DNA from: Micromonospora sp. WMMD961
GTDB lineage: Bacteria; Actinomycetota; Actinomycetes; Mycobacteriales; Micromonosporaceae
Assembly: GCF_029626145.1 (NCBI RefSeq)
Contig: NZ_JARUBJ010000002.1
Location: 774,501 to 838,500 of the forward strand
Reading direction: 5' to 3'
Length of the DNA: 64,000 bases
Positions 1-7,643 of the stretch are shown here, in pieces. Position numbers and translations under genes: made by a program. The first letter of the stretch is position 1. Each line of letters opens with the position of its first letter. A model generated the notes under the pieces. That model saw nothing but the letters and a program-made list of their open reading frames with translations, made no database searches and was not told the origin of the DNA.

Positions 1-1372
1 GGAAGAGCGACACCGACGCCCGGACGTTCACCGACGCGTCGTCCTCCTCGCTGGAGACCGCGAGCAGACCCCGCGACGGGATCGGCAGCAGCCCCTCCGG
101 CCCGTTGGTGGTCGGCAGGATCTGCGTGAAGACGGGCTTGGTGGGGTTGCCCAGGTCGTAGACGGCGACGAAGTTGCTGCGCTCCGAGCCGACGAACGCG
201 TACCGCACCCCGTTGTACTCGGCGACGGCCACGCCCTCCGGCTCGGTTCCCTTCTTGCCGGCGCGGTCCTCGTTGTGCAGCCCGTACCTGACGGCGAGCC
301 GCTCGAACGTGTTGCCGGCGTCCCAGGCGACCCGCCCGCTGCGGCTGTCGAAGACGGACCAGCCGCGGGTGCCGCCGTGCCAGTCGCCCTCGTTGGCCGT
401 GGCGAGATAGCGATCGTCGACCCAGGCCACCGCGTCCGGCTCGCGCGGCACGTCGGTGATGCTCCCGGTCAGGTCGATGACACCGTCCTTGCTGGTGTCG
501 ATCCCACTGACCGTGGCGGTGCCCGCGCTGAACACCTTGGTGATCCGGCCGGTGGGCAGGTCGATCAGGGCGACGCCGTTGTTCTCCTGCAGCGTCACGG
601 CCAGCTGGTTACGGCTGTTGATCGAGACGTACTCCGGCTCCGGGTCGGTGGGCGCGGCGAGGCCGGCCTGGACCAGCGCGGGCAGCGCGCTGCCGTCGGT
701 ACCGGTCAGCGCGACCGGCCGCAGCCGCCAACCCGCCGGGGACTTCCCGGTCAGGTCGACGATCTGCACGAAGCCGGCGGGTGCCTGCGGCAGGTCACCC
801 TCCTCCCCGCCGGGCGGGGTGGCCTCCTCGTCGCGCTCGTTCTCGATCGCGATCGCGGCGTACCGCTTGTCGGTGCTGATCGCGATCGAGTCGGGCTGGC
901 CGCCCAGGTCGAAGCTGGCGACCCGCTTGCGGCTGGCCAACTCGATCACGTCAAGCCGACCGGACGGCTCGGTGAAGCTGCTGCTGGTGTTCACCACCAC
1001 CAGCACGTACCGCCCGACCACGGCGACCGAGGTCGGCTCGTCCTCGGCGTCGCCGAGCTGCGCCAGCGAGAGCGTGCCGAGGCCGCGCGGCCGGTCGGCC
1101 CGGGAGATGTCCAGGAAACCGATCCGCTTGGCCAGCGCGTCGGTGTGGATCAGGGTGCGGCCGTCCTCGCTGACCGCCGAGATCTCGGCGACCGTCGCCG
1201 TCGCCGGGTCCTCACCGGCCGGGCGGTTCTGGAACACCGGGTACGTGGCGACCCGGTCGAAGGCGAGCGACGGGTGGTGGTGTCCGCCGGCCGACGCGGG
1301 GGTGGCCCCGGTCAGGCTGGCGGCAGCGACACCGGCTGCGGTGAGCGCGGTGAATGCTCTTCTGAGTGTCAA
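1..1372 (-). CDS. Secreted choice-of-anchor-I / esterase-like beta-propeller protein (3' end off window)
   Basis: About 457 residues are visible; the C-terminus lies beyond the left edge. The start is a TTG at 1372-1370, with GGAGGAAG six bases upstream. An N-terminal signal peptide (RRAFTALTAAGVAAA, then ATPASAGG) shows that the product is exported. The mature part has repeating motifs of the choice-of-anchor-I family: GRLDVIEL, PDSIAISTDKRYAAIAIEN, NEGDWHGGTRGW and EPEGVAVAEYNG. These suggest a seven-bladed propeller. Relatives are often labelled alkaline phosphatase or esterase-like, but no catalytic residues can be assigned here. It is divergent from the next gene across about 120 bp. Family assignment is fairly sure; function is open. 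Confidence 0.8.
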   Translation of the reverse strand, partial: MTLRRAFTALTAAGVAAASLTGATPASAGGHHHPSLAFDRVATYPVFQNRPAGEDPATATVAEISAVSEDGRTLIHTDALAKRIGFLDISRADRPRGLGTLSLAQLGDAEDEPTSVAVVGRYVLVVVNTSSSFTEPSGRLDVIELASRKRVASFDLGGQPDSIAISTDKRYAAIAIENERDEEATPPGGEEGDLPQAPAGFVQIVDLTGKSPAGWRLRPVALTGTDGSALPALVQAGLAAPTDPEPEYVSINSRNQLAVTLQENNGVALIDLPTGRITKVFSAGTATVSGIDTSKDGVIDLTGSITDVPREPDAVAWVDDRYLATANEGDWHGGTRGWSVFDSRSGRVAWDAGNTFERLAVRYGLHNEDRAGKKGTEPEGVAVAEYNGVRYAFVGSERSNFVAVYDLGNPTKPVFTQILPTTNGPEGLLPIPSRGLLAVSSEEDDASVNVRASVSLF

Positions 1373-1495
1373 GGACTTCCTCCGTTAGGTCGTACCCGCA
1401 CGGAGGCTGACACCTGTCGGGGAGCATCAGCTTGCGCCGACGTGAACAGCGGGCGAAGCACGCAGCCGCAGGGTGCCGGCCGCTACAGTGCGACC

Positions 1496-2551
1496 ATGCG
1501 GCAGAGTGAACTTGTCGATGCGCTCCGTGAGATTCCGGCGTTGAAGGTGGTGACCGACGGCCCCGCCCTGGTGGTCACGGTGCCCGCGATCGGCGAGAGC
1601 CTCCGGCTGCACCCCGAGGCGCTGACCTGGCTGAAGCACGGTGTCCTGCCGACCGGGGCCCCGTTCCTGCAGCTCCAGGGACGGCAGCAGGACCAGGACG
1701 TACGCCTGGTGCTGCTGAACGACGACCTGGGGTGGGTGCCACCCGACGTCAACTCGCTGCTGGACACCCAGATCCCGGTCCGGATCACCGACGCGCCGGA
1801 GATGGTCGCGTACACCGACCTGGAGCGCGAGTCCGTCCGGGCGCTGGAGGGAGCCGACCGCCCGGACGTGAACCTGTTCGCCCTCACCGCGACGCTGCTG
1901 GTGCACCGATGCGCCATCGTCGGCGCCCTGCGACTCGGCCTACGGCCGCTGCGTGCTGTTCGGCTCTGGCACGAGCTCTGGTGCCACGTGGGCGAGTTCC
2001 TGGCCGGTCCGTTCTGGCCCGATCCGTACTGGGACCGGCTCCTGCTGGAGGCGGGCGTGCCGCTGGCGCCGTACGAGGAGGCCCGAGCCGGGGAGCGCCC
2101 GGCCATAGCGGCGTTGACGGTGGCCGACCTGCGGGCGATGGAACCGGTACTGACGGTCACCCGGGCGGACGACCACTTCCTTGCCGCCTGGCGACAGTGG
2201 ATGAAGCTGACCCCGCGCCAGGTGTGCGAGGTGCTCGCGGCGGACCTGCCGGAGGCGAGGATCGAGGTGTCGCTCTACATCGAGGGCGGGGGAGCGGTCT
2301 CGATGCGCATCGCGCCGTCCGGAGTCTTTCAGGCTCTGATCGAGTTGCGGCTGTCCTTCACCACGAGGTCCGCCTCACTCGACGAGATCCGCATCGCCGA
2401 CGAGCTGAAGGGCAGCGGGCTCTTTGGGCGCCTGCGGTCGAACCTCGAGAACTTCACCCGGGCCTTGGGACTGCTCTCTCTGAAGGTGTACGCCACCGGT
2501 GACGGCAGTGTGGCATTCGCCCGCGCCGGCTACGACTGGGACCGATCCTGA
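1496..2551 (+). CDS. Hypothetical 351-aa protein with a GNAT-like C-terminus
   Basis: ATG at 1496 follows a TACAGT box about 10 bp upstream, so the message may have almost no leader. The protein is soluble, with no signal peptide. Residues 1-100 are a small alpha/beta region; residues 120-230 are Trp- and Leu-rich. The last 60 residues (DELKGSGLFGRLRSNLE, then GLLSLKVYATGDGSVAFARAGYDWD) resemble the closing half of an acetyltransferase fold, in which a Gly-rich turn precedes the acyl-CoA helix and ARAGYDWD closes the sheet. No full GNAT domain was recognised, so the similarity is an inference. It is followed convergently, 10 bp away, by the next gene. A longer in-frame extension upstream is antisense to the secreted protein and was not used. 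Confidence 0.8.
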   Translation: MRQSELVDALREIPALKVVTDGPALVVTVPAIGESLRLHPEALTWLKHGVLPTGAPFLQLQGRQQDQDVRLVLLNDDLGWVPPDVNSLLDTQIPVRITDAPEMVAYTDLERESVRALEGADRPDVNLFALTATLLVHRCAIVGALRLGLRPLRAVRLWHELWCHVGEFLAGPFWPDPYWDRLLLEAGVPLAPYEEARAGERPAIAALTVADLRAMEPVLTVTRADDHFLAAWRQWMKLTPRQVCEVLAADLPEARIEVSLYIEGGGAVSMRIAPSGVFQALIELRLSFTTRSASLDEIRIADELKGSGLFGRLRSNLENFTRALGLLSLKVYATGDGSVAFARAGYDWDRS

Positions 2552-2561
2552 GTCAGCGCCG

Positions 2562-3293
2562 TCAGCCCCGGCCCGTCAAGGTCCGCCGGAGGTGGGCGGT
2601 GGCGTCGGCGCCGATGGCCTCCTGAGTTGCCGTCAGCAGTCGCCCACACAGCACCCGGGCGGTCTCGATCTCGGAGCGGGCGTGCCCCACCTCCCGGAGC
2701 AGGGTCTCGCGCTCGTCGTCCTCCACCGCTCGGATGTCCGGGACCTCCCGCCGGCGCGCGTTGCGCACCTCGTCCGCCACCACCAGCACGAAGTCCGTCC
2801 GGTTGCGGTCGAGCGCGGTTGCGGTGGCGGCGGCCGGGCTGCCGGCCACCAGGCGGGTGACGGCCTCGGCGGGCAGGAAGAACAACGTCGTCGTGGAGAA
2901 CTGGCTGAGCGCGGCCTGTTGCTGCCAGCGGGTCAGCAGTCCCGACTTGCCGTCGAGGAACGGTGCCATCGCGAACGCGAAGTCCACGTCGACGGTGGCG
3001 AGCAGCGCCCGGGAGTCCTCGATACCGCTTTTGAGTTGGTTGATCAGCGCGGACTGGCGGTGCACCAGCGCGGCGAACTCCGACTGGTCGTCGGCGCGGG
3101 GTTCGTCGGTGGAGATCAGGGTGTCGGCCAGGACCAGTAGGCGCTCGCCGTTCACGCACAGCTCCTGAAGCGTGAGGGCCAGCTCCAGCAGCTCACCGCC
3201 GACCTTCGCGTCCTGGGACACCGCCCGCCGGTCCAGCAGCCTGGTGACGTACGAGCTGATGATCTGGACCATCGTGGACAGCAACTCACCCAC
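2562..3293 (-). CDS. Hypothetical helical 243-aa protein
   Basis: I do not recognise this family. The product is predicted mostly alpha-helical, with long charged and Leu-rich stretches (ELLELALTLQELCVNGERLL, ALVHRQSALINQLKSG) and no signal peptide or membrane segment. A central segment, FSTTTLFFLPAEAV, is more hydrophobic. Its ATG overlaps the end of the upstream membrane-protein gene by 8 bp, so the two are probably translated together. The helical bundle could be a cytoplasmic partner of that membrane protein, which is inference from gene order only. Confidence 0.8.
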   Translation of the reverse strand: MGELLSTMVQIISSYVTRLLDRRAVSQDAKVGGELLELALTLQELCVNGERLLVLADTLISTDEPRADDQSEFAALVHRQSALINQLKSGIEDSRALLATVDVDFAFAMAPFLDGKSGLLTRWQQQAALSQFSTTTLFFLPAEAVTRLVAGSPAAATATALDRNRTDFVLVVADEVRNARRREVPDIRAVEDDERETLLREVGHARSEIETARVLCGRLLTATQEAIGADATAHLRRTLTGRG

Positions 3294-4464
3294 TGCGCGG
3301 CCCCCTCGAAAGCGGTGTGGCCGCGAGTGTAGTCGCCGTCCGCCGGCCCTCGCCGGATCGCCACCAGGCGCCGCCCACCAGGGCCACGGTGATGACGGTG
3401 ACCGCGACGTCGCCGGCCAGGGCCGCCGCCGGGCTCGCCGGGGAGTACGGCGGCACCAGGTACGCGAACCCGGCGGCGCTGACCACGCTCGCCGAGCCGG
3501 CGGCGAGCACGTGCCGCTGCCCCCAACCTTGGCGGGACGACCAGTACGCGACCAGGCCCCCGACGGCCGCCGCGAGCCCCAGCGCGATGGCCACTCCCGC
3601 CCAGCCGGGGGTCAGGTCGGTGCCGAGATGAACGAGGACGATCAGCAGACCCACCCACAGCGGATGCGGCACCCGCCGGGTGCGGCGTGGCTCCCTTTGC
3701 TCTGCTGCCCTCCATGCACCACCGGCCGCGTGGCCCGGGCGTCGCCAGCGGGGCAGCAGGGCCACCGTGACGAGTGCGAGGACCACCAGCGCGGCGAAGG
3801 TCAGTTGGAGTGGGCTGGCCAGGAAGTTCTTCCGGCCCCCGTCGGACGCGAAGATCAGCAGGCTGCCGAGCAGGTAGAGCACGCCGACCACGAAGAGCCC
3901 GGGCCGGCCCAGCCACGGCCGGAGCCGGCGGTCCGCACCGAGGAACGACTCGACGAGCACGATCGGCGCGCAGATGGTCAGCACGATGTGGTTGCCCACG
4001 TAGTCGAACGCCTGCCGGAGGCTGAAGTCGAGCCCCGGCACCAGCGTCGCCTCGGCGGCAGCGCGGGTGTCGGCGTACTGGGTGTCGTCGAGGTAGTCAG
4101 GGTTGAACAGCGACTGGTCGACCAGCCCGGCTTGGAGTACCCCGAACGCGCCGGCGAGTAGCACGATCGTCGGCCACCCCGCGCCGAGGTGCCGGGCGGT
4201 CTCCCGGATCAGGATCGCCGCGCCGCCGTACATCGGGCCCAGGAAGATCAGCACCGGGAGGAAGTCGTCGATGGCGAAGCCACCCCACGAGCACTCGGCC
4301 GCCCACGGCGCGAGCAGCAGCAACGCGACCACCGGCAGGAGCCGGCGGCGCAGCGGCAGCCGGCCAGCGGCGACGGGGCGGCGGCGGCGGGATGCTCGGC
4401 GGTGACGGGGTCCGGTTCGGTCGGCATCGGCGCTCCTCGGCGGCGTCTCGGGGGTCACCCGCAC
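3286..4464 (-). CDS. Polytopic membrane protein of unknown function
   Basis: The frame encodes about eight hydrophobic segments (for example LPVVALLLLAPWAA, NHIVLTICAPIVLVESFL and LFVVGVLYLLGSLLIFA) after an Arg-rich N-terminal tail. The family is unrecognised. The GTG at 4464 has no clear ribosome site. In another frame, ATG at 4427 has a perfect GAGGAG five bases upstream and encodes a plausible N-terminus (MPTEPDPVTAEHPAAAA) before the frame stops making sense. Either the annotated Arg-rich N-terminus is correct, or a frameshift (real or a sequencing error) lies between about 4340 and 4425. It is first of a two-gene unit with the helical protein downstream (8-bp overlap). Confidence 0.75.
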   Translation of the reverse strand: MRVTPETPPRSADADRTGPRHRRASRRRRPVAAGRLPLRRRLLPVVALLLLAPWAAECSWGGFAIDDFLPVLIFLGPMYGGAAILIRETARHLGAGWPTIVLLAGAFGVLQAGLVDQSLFNPDYLDDTQYADTRAAAEATLVPGLDFSLRQAFDYVGNHIVLTICAPIVLVESFLGADRRLRPWLGRPGLFVVGVLYLLGSLLIFASDGGRKNFLASPLQLTFAALVVLALVTVALLPRWRRPGHAAGGAWRAAEQREPRRTRRVPHPLWVGLLIVLVHLGTDLTPGWAGVAIALGLAAAVGGLVAYWSSRQGWGQRHVLAAGSASVVSAAGFAYLVPPYSPASPAAALAGDVAVTVITVALVGGAWWRSGEGRRTATTLAATPLSRGPRSG

Positions 4465-4569
4465 CGTGCACGGGCCACCCGGTCACCCGATACGGCCATC
4501 GGCCGACGACCGGTGCGACCAAAGTCGTTGAGTACTGTGGTGCCGACGTCGACCCCGGGGAGCGTGGAG

Positions 4570-5322
4570 ATGCAGCCCACCGTCACGGCCGACCTCGCGG
4601 CCCGACCCGTCGAGGTCGAGCGTCCGCTGCTCAGCTACCGCGACGAGGCGACCGGCGAGCGCGTCGACCTGACCGCCCAGCAGGTCGGTCGGTGGGCGGC
4701 GCGCAGCGCGAGCCTGCTGCGGGACGGCTGCGGGCTGGGCCCCGGCAGCCGCGTAGCGGTGCTGCTGCCTCCGCACTGGCGTACCGCCGTGGTGTTGTTG
4801 GGCGCGTGGGCTTGCGGCCTGGCGGTGTCGTTCCGGCCGCGCGCCACCGCGGGCCTGGCGGTGCTCGAACCCGGCGGCGACCGTCCGTTCGACGCGGTCT
4901 TCGTGACCCCCGAACGGCAGGACGACTGGCTGGAGGACGTGCCGGACGCGACGCACCGCTACCTCGTCGGCACCCGGCCGGGTCGCCTCGCCGACGTGCC
5001 TTTGGGCTGGCTGGACTGGTCCGCCGAGGTGCTCCGCCACGGCGACGCCACGCCCGACCACACCGCCATCCGCCCGTCGGACCCGGCCTCCGCGGACGGC
5101 ACCACCTACGGCCAGTGGGGCGCGCTCGCCCAGGAGTTCGCCACGATGCTGGACCTGCGCGCCGGTGACCGACTGCTGGTGGACGCCGCCGAGACCGAGC
5201 AGCCGCTGAAGTGGCTGCTCGCGCCGCTCTCGGCCGGCGCGTCAGTGGTGATCAGCGCCAACCTCGACCCGGCACAGCGGGACGCCATCGTCGCCGCCGA
5301 ACGGGTGACCCGCGTTCTCTGA
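4570..5322 (+). CDS. TIGR03089-family protein (AMP-binding-like, actinobacterial)
   Basis: The 250-aa product matches the actinobacterial TIGR03089 family, a shortened relative of AMP-binding (acyl-adenylate) enzymes. Visible landmarks are the early SYRDEATGERVDLTAQQVGRWAAR segment, then SRVAVLLPPHWRTAVVLLGAWACG and PLSAGASVVISANLDP. It keeps only the N-terminal part of the adenylating fold and lacks the large catalytic and C-terminal lid regions, so it is unlikely to activate acids by the usual mechanism. ATG at 4570 was chosen because GGGGAG lies seven bases upstream; in-frame GTG codons at 4540-4565 are alternatives. The reading frame runs without shift into a sigma-factor remnant beyond the stop. 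Confidence 0.85.
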   Translation: MQPTVTADLAARPVEVERPLLSYRDEATGERVDLTAQQVGRWAARSASLLRDGCGLGPGSRVAVLLPPHWRTAVVLLGAWACGLAVSFRPRATAGLAVLEPGGDRPFDAVFVTPERQDDWLEDVPDATHRYLVGTRPGRLADVPLGWLDWSAEVLRHGDATPDHTAIRPSDPASADGTTYGQWGALAQEFATMLDLRAGDRLLVDAAETEQPLKWLLAPLSAGASVVISANLDPAQRDAIVAAERVTRVL

Positions 5323-5637
5323 ACGCTCGACATCCTCGCGCCCGACGTCGTCCTCCTCGGCAACGGCGGCGGCGTCGAACCAGGCCGTCCCGCGGCCCAT
5401 CCCGGCGCTGACAAGGTGGCCCGCCTGTCGGCGGGCGGGTGGGACAAGGTCCCGGGGCTCACCTCGCTGCGGCCGGCGCAGGTCAACGGCTACCCGGCGT
5501 TCATCGTCCACCTCGACGGCGAGCTGGGTACCGTCGTGGCCGTCCGCATCGACGATGGCCTCGTCGCCGGGATCTACGCCGTGCGCAATCCCGCGAAGCT
5601 GTCACACATGGAGCGGGAGACCGTCCTGAGCCGCTGA
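5323..5637 (+). pseudogene. Remnant of an ECF sigma factor (SigJ/ECF41-type C-terminal SnoaL-like domain)
   Basis: Directly after the TGA of the TIGR03089 gene, in the same frame, the sequence encodes TLDILAPDVVLLGNGGG, then GADKVARL, VNGYPAFIVHLDGELG, and ends VRNPAKLSHM. This is the SnoaL-like domain that follows sigma regions 2 and 4 in SigJ-type factors. The sigma core itself is absent, so this is a 5'-deleted remnant. A GTG at 5416 could start a 73-aa peptide, but no ribosome site precedes it. The domain match is recognised by eye and is fairly characteristic. Confidence 0.7.
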
Positions 5638-5677
5638 CCCCTCGTCGCCCGGTCGCCCAGCGTCGCGGCTGTCTCTA

Positions 5678-5713
5678 CCTTTGGAGTTGATGACGTAGAC
5701 GATTCAGCGCCGT
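5678..5713 (+). repeat. Intergenic palindromic repeat, near-complete copy
   Basis: CCTTTGGAGTTGATGACG, then TAGACGATTCAGCGCCG. This copy has a left arm (CTTTGGAGTTGA), a loop and a degraded right arm (TTCAGCGCCG). Related copies are at 14879, 21925 and 22036. The right arm contains the stop codon of the minus-strand gene ending at 5704. Confidence 0.6.
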
Positions 5714-5973
5714 CGGGCCCACGGCGGGCGTGGCGCGCACGCCGAGGTGTGGTCCGCCGCCAGCGCGCACCGGCCGCGTCCGTGCGGCAGCGGCCGGTCG
5801 CAGAAGACCCAGTGTCGTACGCCCTGTTGGTCCTCGGCCGAGACGGTGACCCCGCCGGGCTCGACGTGGGCGCTGAGCCGGGCCAGCACCCGGGTGGCGG
5901 TCCGGGCGAAGATCCGGGCCCGGAGCAGGTCAGGTGCGGTCACCGGCAGGTGGATCACCCAGCGCTCGGTCAT
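5704..5973 (-). CDS. Hypothetical 89-aa protein, coupled to DivIVA-like gene
   Basis: The start is ATG at 5973, which overlaps the stop of the upstream DivIVA-like gene as ATGA, so the two are translationally coupled. The protein begins MTERWVIHLPVTAPDLLRAR and has a compact alpha/beta pattern. A second half (GGVTVSAEDQQGVRHWVFC, GRGRCALAADHTSAC) carries two Cys and two His residues in a short span, which could form a metal site; that is conjecture. No family is recognised. The last codons lie in an intergenic repeat, so the original C-terminus may have been replaced. Confidence 0.65.
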   Translation of the reverse strand: MTERWVIHLPVTAPDLLRARIFARTATRVLARLSAHVEPGGVTVSAEDQQGVRHWVFCDRPLPHGRGRCALAADHTSACAPRPPWARRR

Positions 5974-6251
5974 CGGAAACGGTGGCTCGCCGACTGGGCG
6001 CTCTGCCAGGCGCGCAGTGTGTTCTTGATCCGTACGTTCTCCTCCTGCACCGCGACCAGGGCGGTCTGCGCGACGGCAAGTTCGTCGGCCACTCGGTGTA
6101 GGAACGCGCGGATCTCGACCGGGTCGAGGCCGCGCCGGCGGACGTTGAAGCACCGCTCCCGGATCTGCCACGGGCGCAGGTTGCGGGGTACTTCGCTCGG
6201 CGGCTGTGCTTCCTTGTGCCGGCTCACCAGCCGGTAGATCAGATTTGGCAC
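5970..6251 (-). CDS. DivIVA-domain small protein (93 aa)
   Basis: The core NVRRRGLDPVEIRAFLHRVADEL is the N-terminal DivIVA signature, which in longer proteins binds curved membrane and seeds a coiled coil. It is followed by a short coiled coil (VAVQEENVRIKNTLRAW) and then ends. At 93 aa it lacks the long C-terminal coiled coil of Wag31/DivIVA, so it is not the polar-growth protein. GTG at 6251 is the likeliest start because upstream codons lie in the divergent regulatory region. It is followed by the 89-aa gene with a 4-bp overlap, and both are divergent from a GntR-type regulator. Confidence 0.7.
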   Translation of the reverse strand: MPNLIYRLVSRHKEAQPPSEVPRNLRPWQIRERCFNVRRRGLDPVEIRAFLHRVADELAVAQTALVAVQEENVRIKNTLRAWQSAQSASHRFR

Positions 6252-6506
6252 GAGGTGACCGCCCTTCGTCGGGTCGCCAAGGTGGAAGGGGCGGTCTCCG
6301 CCGGTTGCGGGCGGCGGAGACCACCCCGCTCTGCCACCGCAGCCTGGATCGGCGGTACGGCAGCAGGGCCGTTTGTCTGTTGCTGGTGCTGGCACGACTG
6401 ACCGGGGGTGCCAGCCGTGCCAGCGGTGGTGGATGCCCAACCGGGAGGCCGGCTGCCTACCAGGCGATCCGTTGCCGGGTATCCGTGGAAGCAACCTACA
6501 ATGCAA

Positions 6507-6536
6507 AGCATGATAAGTGCAAGTACTGAGCATGCT
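6507..6536. promoter_or_regulatory. Candidate operator for the divergent GntR-type regulator
   Basis: An unusually AT-rich stretch lies between the DivIVA-like gene and the GntR gene. AGCATG occurs at 6507-6512 and again, within the palindrome AGCATGCT, at 6529-6536. The spacing of 22 bp is about two helical turns. The palindrome AGTACT lies between them (6522-6527). This arrangement suits a dimeric wHTH protein, but binding is inferred. Confidence 0.45.
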
Positions 6537-6603
6537 AAGCAGGCGAAGCCTTGGCCGACGGCGTGTGGGCGTGGGAAGATCTTGGGGCCTACCAGGAGTT
6601 GCC

Positions 6604-6837
6604 ATGCCCCGAATCTCAGACCGTCAGCGCATAGCCCAGGACATCCGCGACAAGATCGCGTCCGGGGAGTACGGATCCGGAGCGAAGTTGCCTTCGCTGC
6701 GGGAGATGTCTGCGCACTACGGTGTTTCCGCCGAGCCGGTTCGATCCGCGCTACTGATCCTGCAGGCTGAGGGCCTGGTCGAAGGCCACCAAGGCAAGGG
6801 CGTGTACGTGACTGGGGCTCGGCCGGCGACCGACTAG
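6604..6837 (+). CDS. GntR-family DNA-binding protein, wHTH only (77 aa)
   Basis: The whole protein is one winged-helix domain: residues 5-72 contain IAQDIRDKIASGEYGSGAKLPSLREMSAHYGVS, then VRSALLILQAEGLVEGHQGKGVYV, which is canonical GntR. No effector-binding or oligomerisation domain follows, whereas full GntR proteins are 220-260 aa. ATG at 6604 is preceded by CAGGAG with seven bases of spacing. Stand-alone GntR wHTH proteins are frequent in actinomycete integrative elements and probably repress the divergent operon and themselves; this is inference from position. Confidence 0.85.
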   Translation: MPRISDRQRIAQDIRDKIASGEYGSGAKLPSLREMSAHYGVSAEPVRSALLILQAEGLVEGHQGKGVYVTGARPATD

Positions 6838-6885
6838 CTGACGTTCAACTGCCGACCGGATATCAACGTCTGCTTTCTGCACGGC

Positions 6886-6906
6886 AGCGATCGACCTCCG
6901 ATCGCT
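6886..6906 (+). terminator. Hairpin downstream of the GntR-type gene
   Basis: AGCGATCG and CGATCGCT form a perfect 8-bp stem with a 5-nt loop, about 50 bp past the stop. There is no T tract, as is common in high-GC actinomycetes. Confidence 0.4.
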
Positions 6907-7080
6907 TGCTGTGTATGGCCGGCTCCAGCCACGACCCCCGCTGGGGGATGCGGTTTCAGCCTGTCGGCTGCTGCCAGCCGGTGTCGGCCAGCGTCAACGA
7001 ACAGGTGCCGGGCGTCGTCGCTTGAAATTCGGGTCCGGCCCGCATCAAGGCTCGCGCTGCCTTCTTGCTGCCTCACGTGA

Positions 7081-7370
7081 TCGGTCCAGGACCGCGAGTT
7101 CGTCGTCGCCTGCGCCGAGTTCCCGTCCCTCTCCTGGCTGGCATCTTCCCAGATCGAGGCTCTGCAGGGGCTCCAGGACCTACTGCGTGAAGTGATCGCG
7201 GACATGCAGGAGCAGGGCGAGGCGGTGCCGCAGCCGTTCGCGGAGCGAAGCTACTCAGGCAAGTCGATCTCCGTGTCGGGGAGAGCCTGCATCGCGAACT
7301 CGCCATCGAGGCCGCCGAGACCGGGATGAGCCTCAACCAGTACGTCCTCCGCAAGCTCCGCGCCGCCTGA
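7081..7370 (+). pseudogene. Frameshifted HicB-family antitoxin remnant
   Basis: The first part reads DREFVVACAEFPSLSWLASSQ, then LQDLLREVIADMQEQGE and PQPFAERSYSGK, the usual HicB-like antitoxin body. One base appears to be missing near 7265-7275. After the shift, RVGESLHRELAIEAAE and GMSLNQYVLRKLRAA follow, ending at TGA 7368-7370. This is the ribbon-helix-helix/Arc-type C-terminus. The natural N-terminal beta strand (usually TYRVTWS or similar) is interrupted by a TGA at 7078-7080. Neither half has a convincing start, and no HicA-like toxin lies next to it. The gene is therefore a dead toxin-antitoxin fragment. Confidence 0.7.
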
Positions 7371-7643
7371 GCAGTCGGACAGCCTCACGGTGTTCCCGTG
7401 CCGGCGTAAGGCGCGGTTGATCAACTAACTGTTCACCCCTACAGCGTCCGTCTCTCACCCGGTTTGGCTGGCGAGTTCGCCCAGAGCCGGCAGGGTCAAC
7501 CAACGGCCGCGCCGCCGGCGTGCCACAGCACCTGTGGACCGGAGCGCTGGCATGGCCCCCACCGCTCGGCCCAGCGGTATCGTGGCGGGTTCCTCCGCGT
7601 CGGTGGCGTCCACGTTGACCCATCAACAAGGAGAGACCCCGCC
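7371..7643. other. Intergenic stretch before the large metallophosphoesterase
   Basis: No convincing gene, repeat or RNA was seen. It includes the leader and ribosome site (AAGGAGAG) of the metallophosphoesterase. Confidence 0.4.

Noticed and set aside
275..1495. Long + strand extension upstream of the 351-aa protein
   Set aside because: It lies antisense to the secreted choice-of-anchor gene, whose motifs and start are clear; the real start is ATG 1496.
7020..7060. tRNA-like tail (a TTCGGGTCC stretch)
   Set aside because: The arms needed for the acceptor and anticodon stems are missing, and no complete tRNA gene was recognised anywhere in the window.
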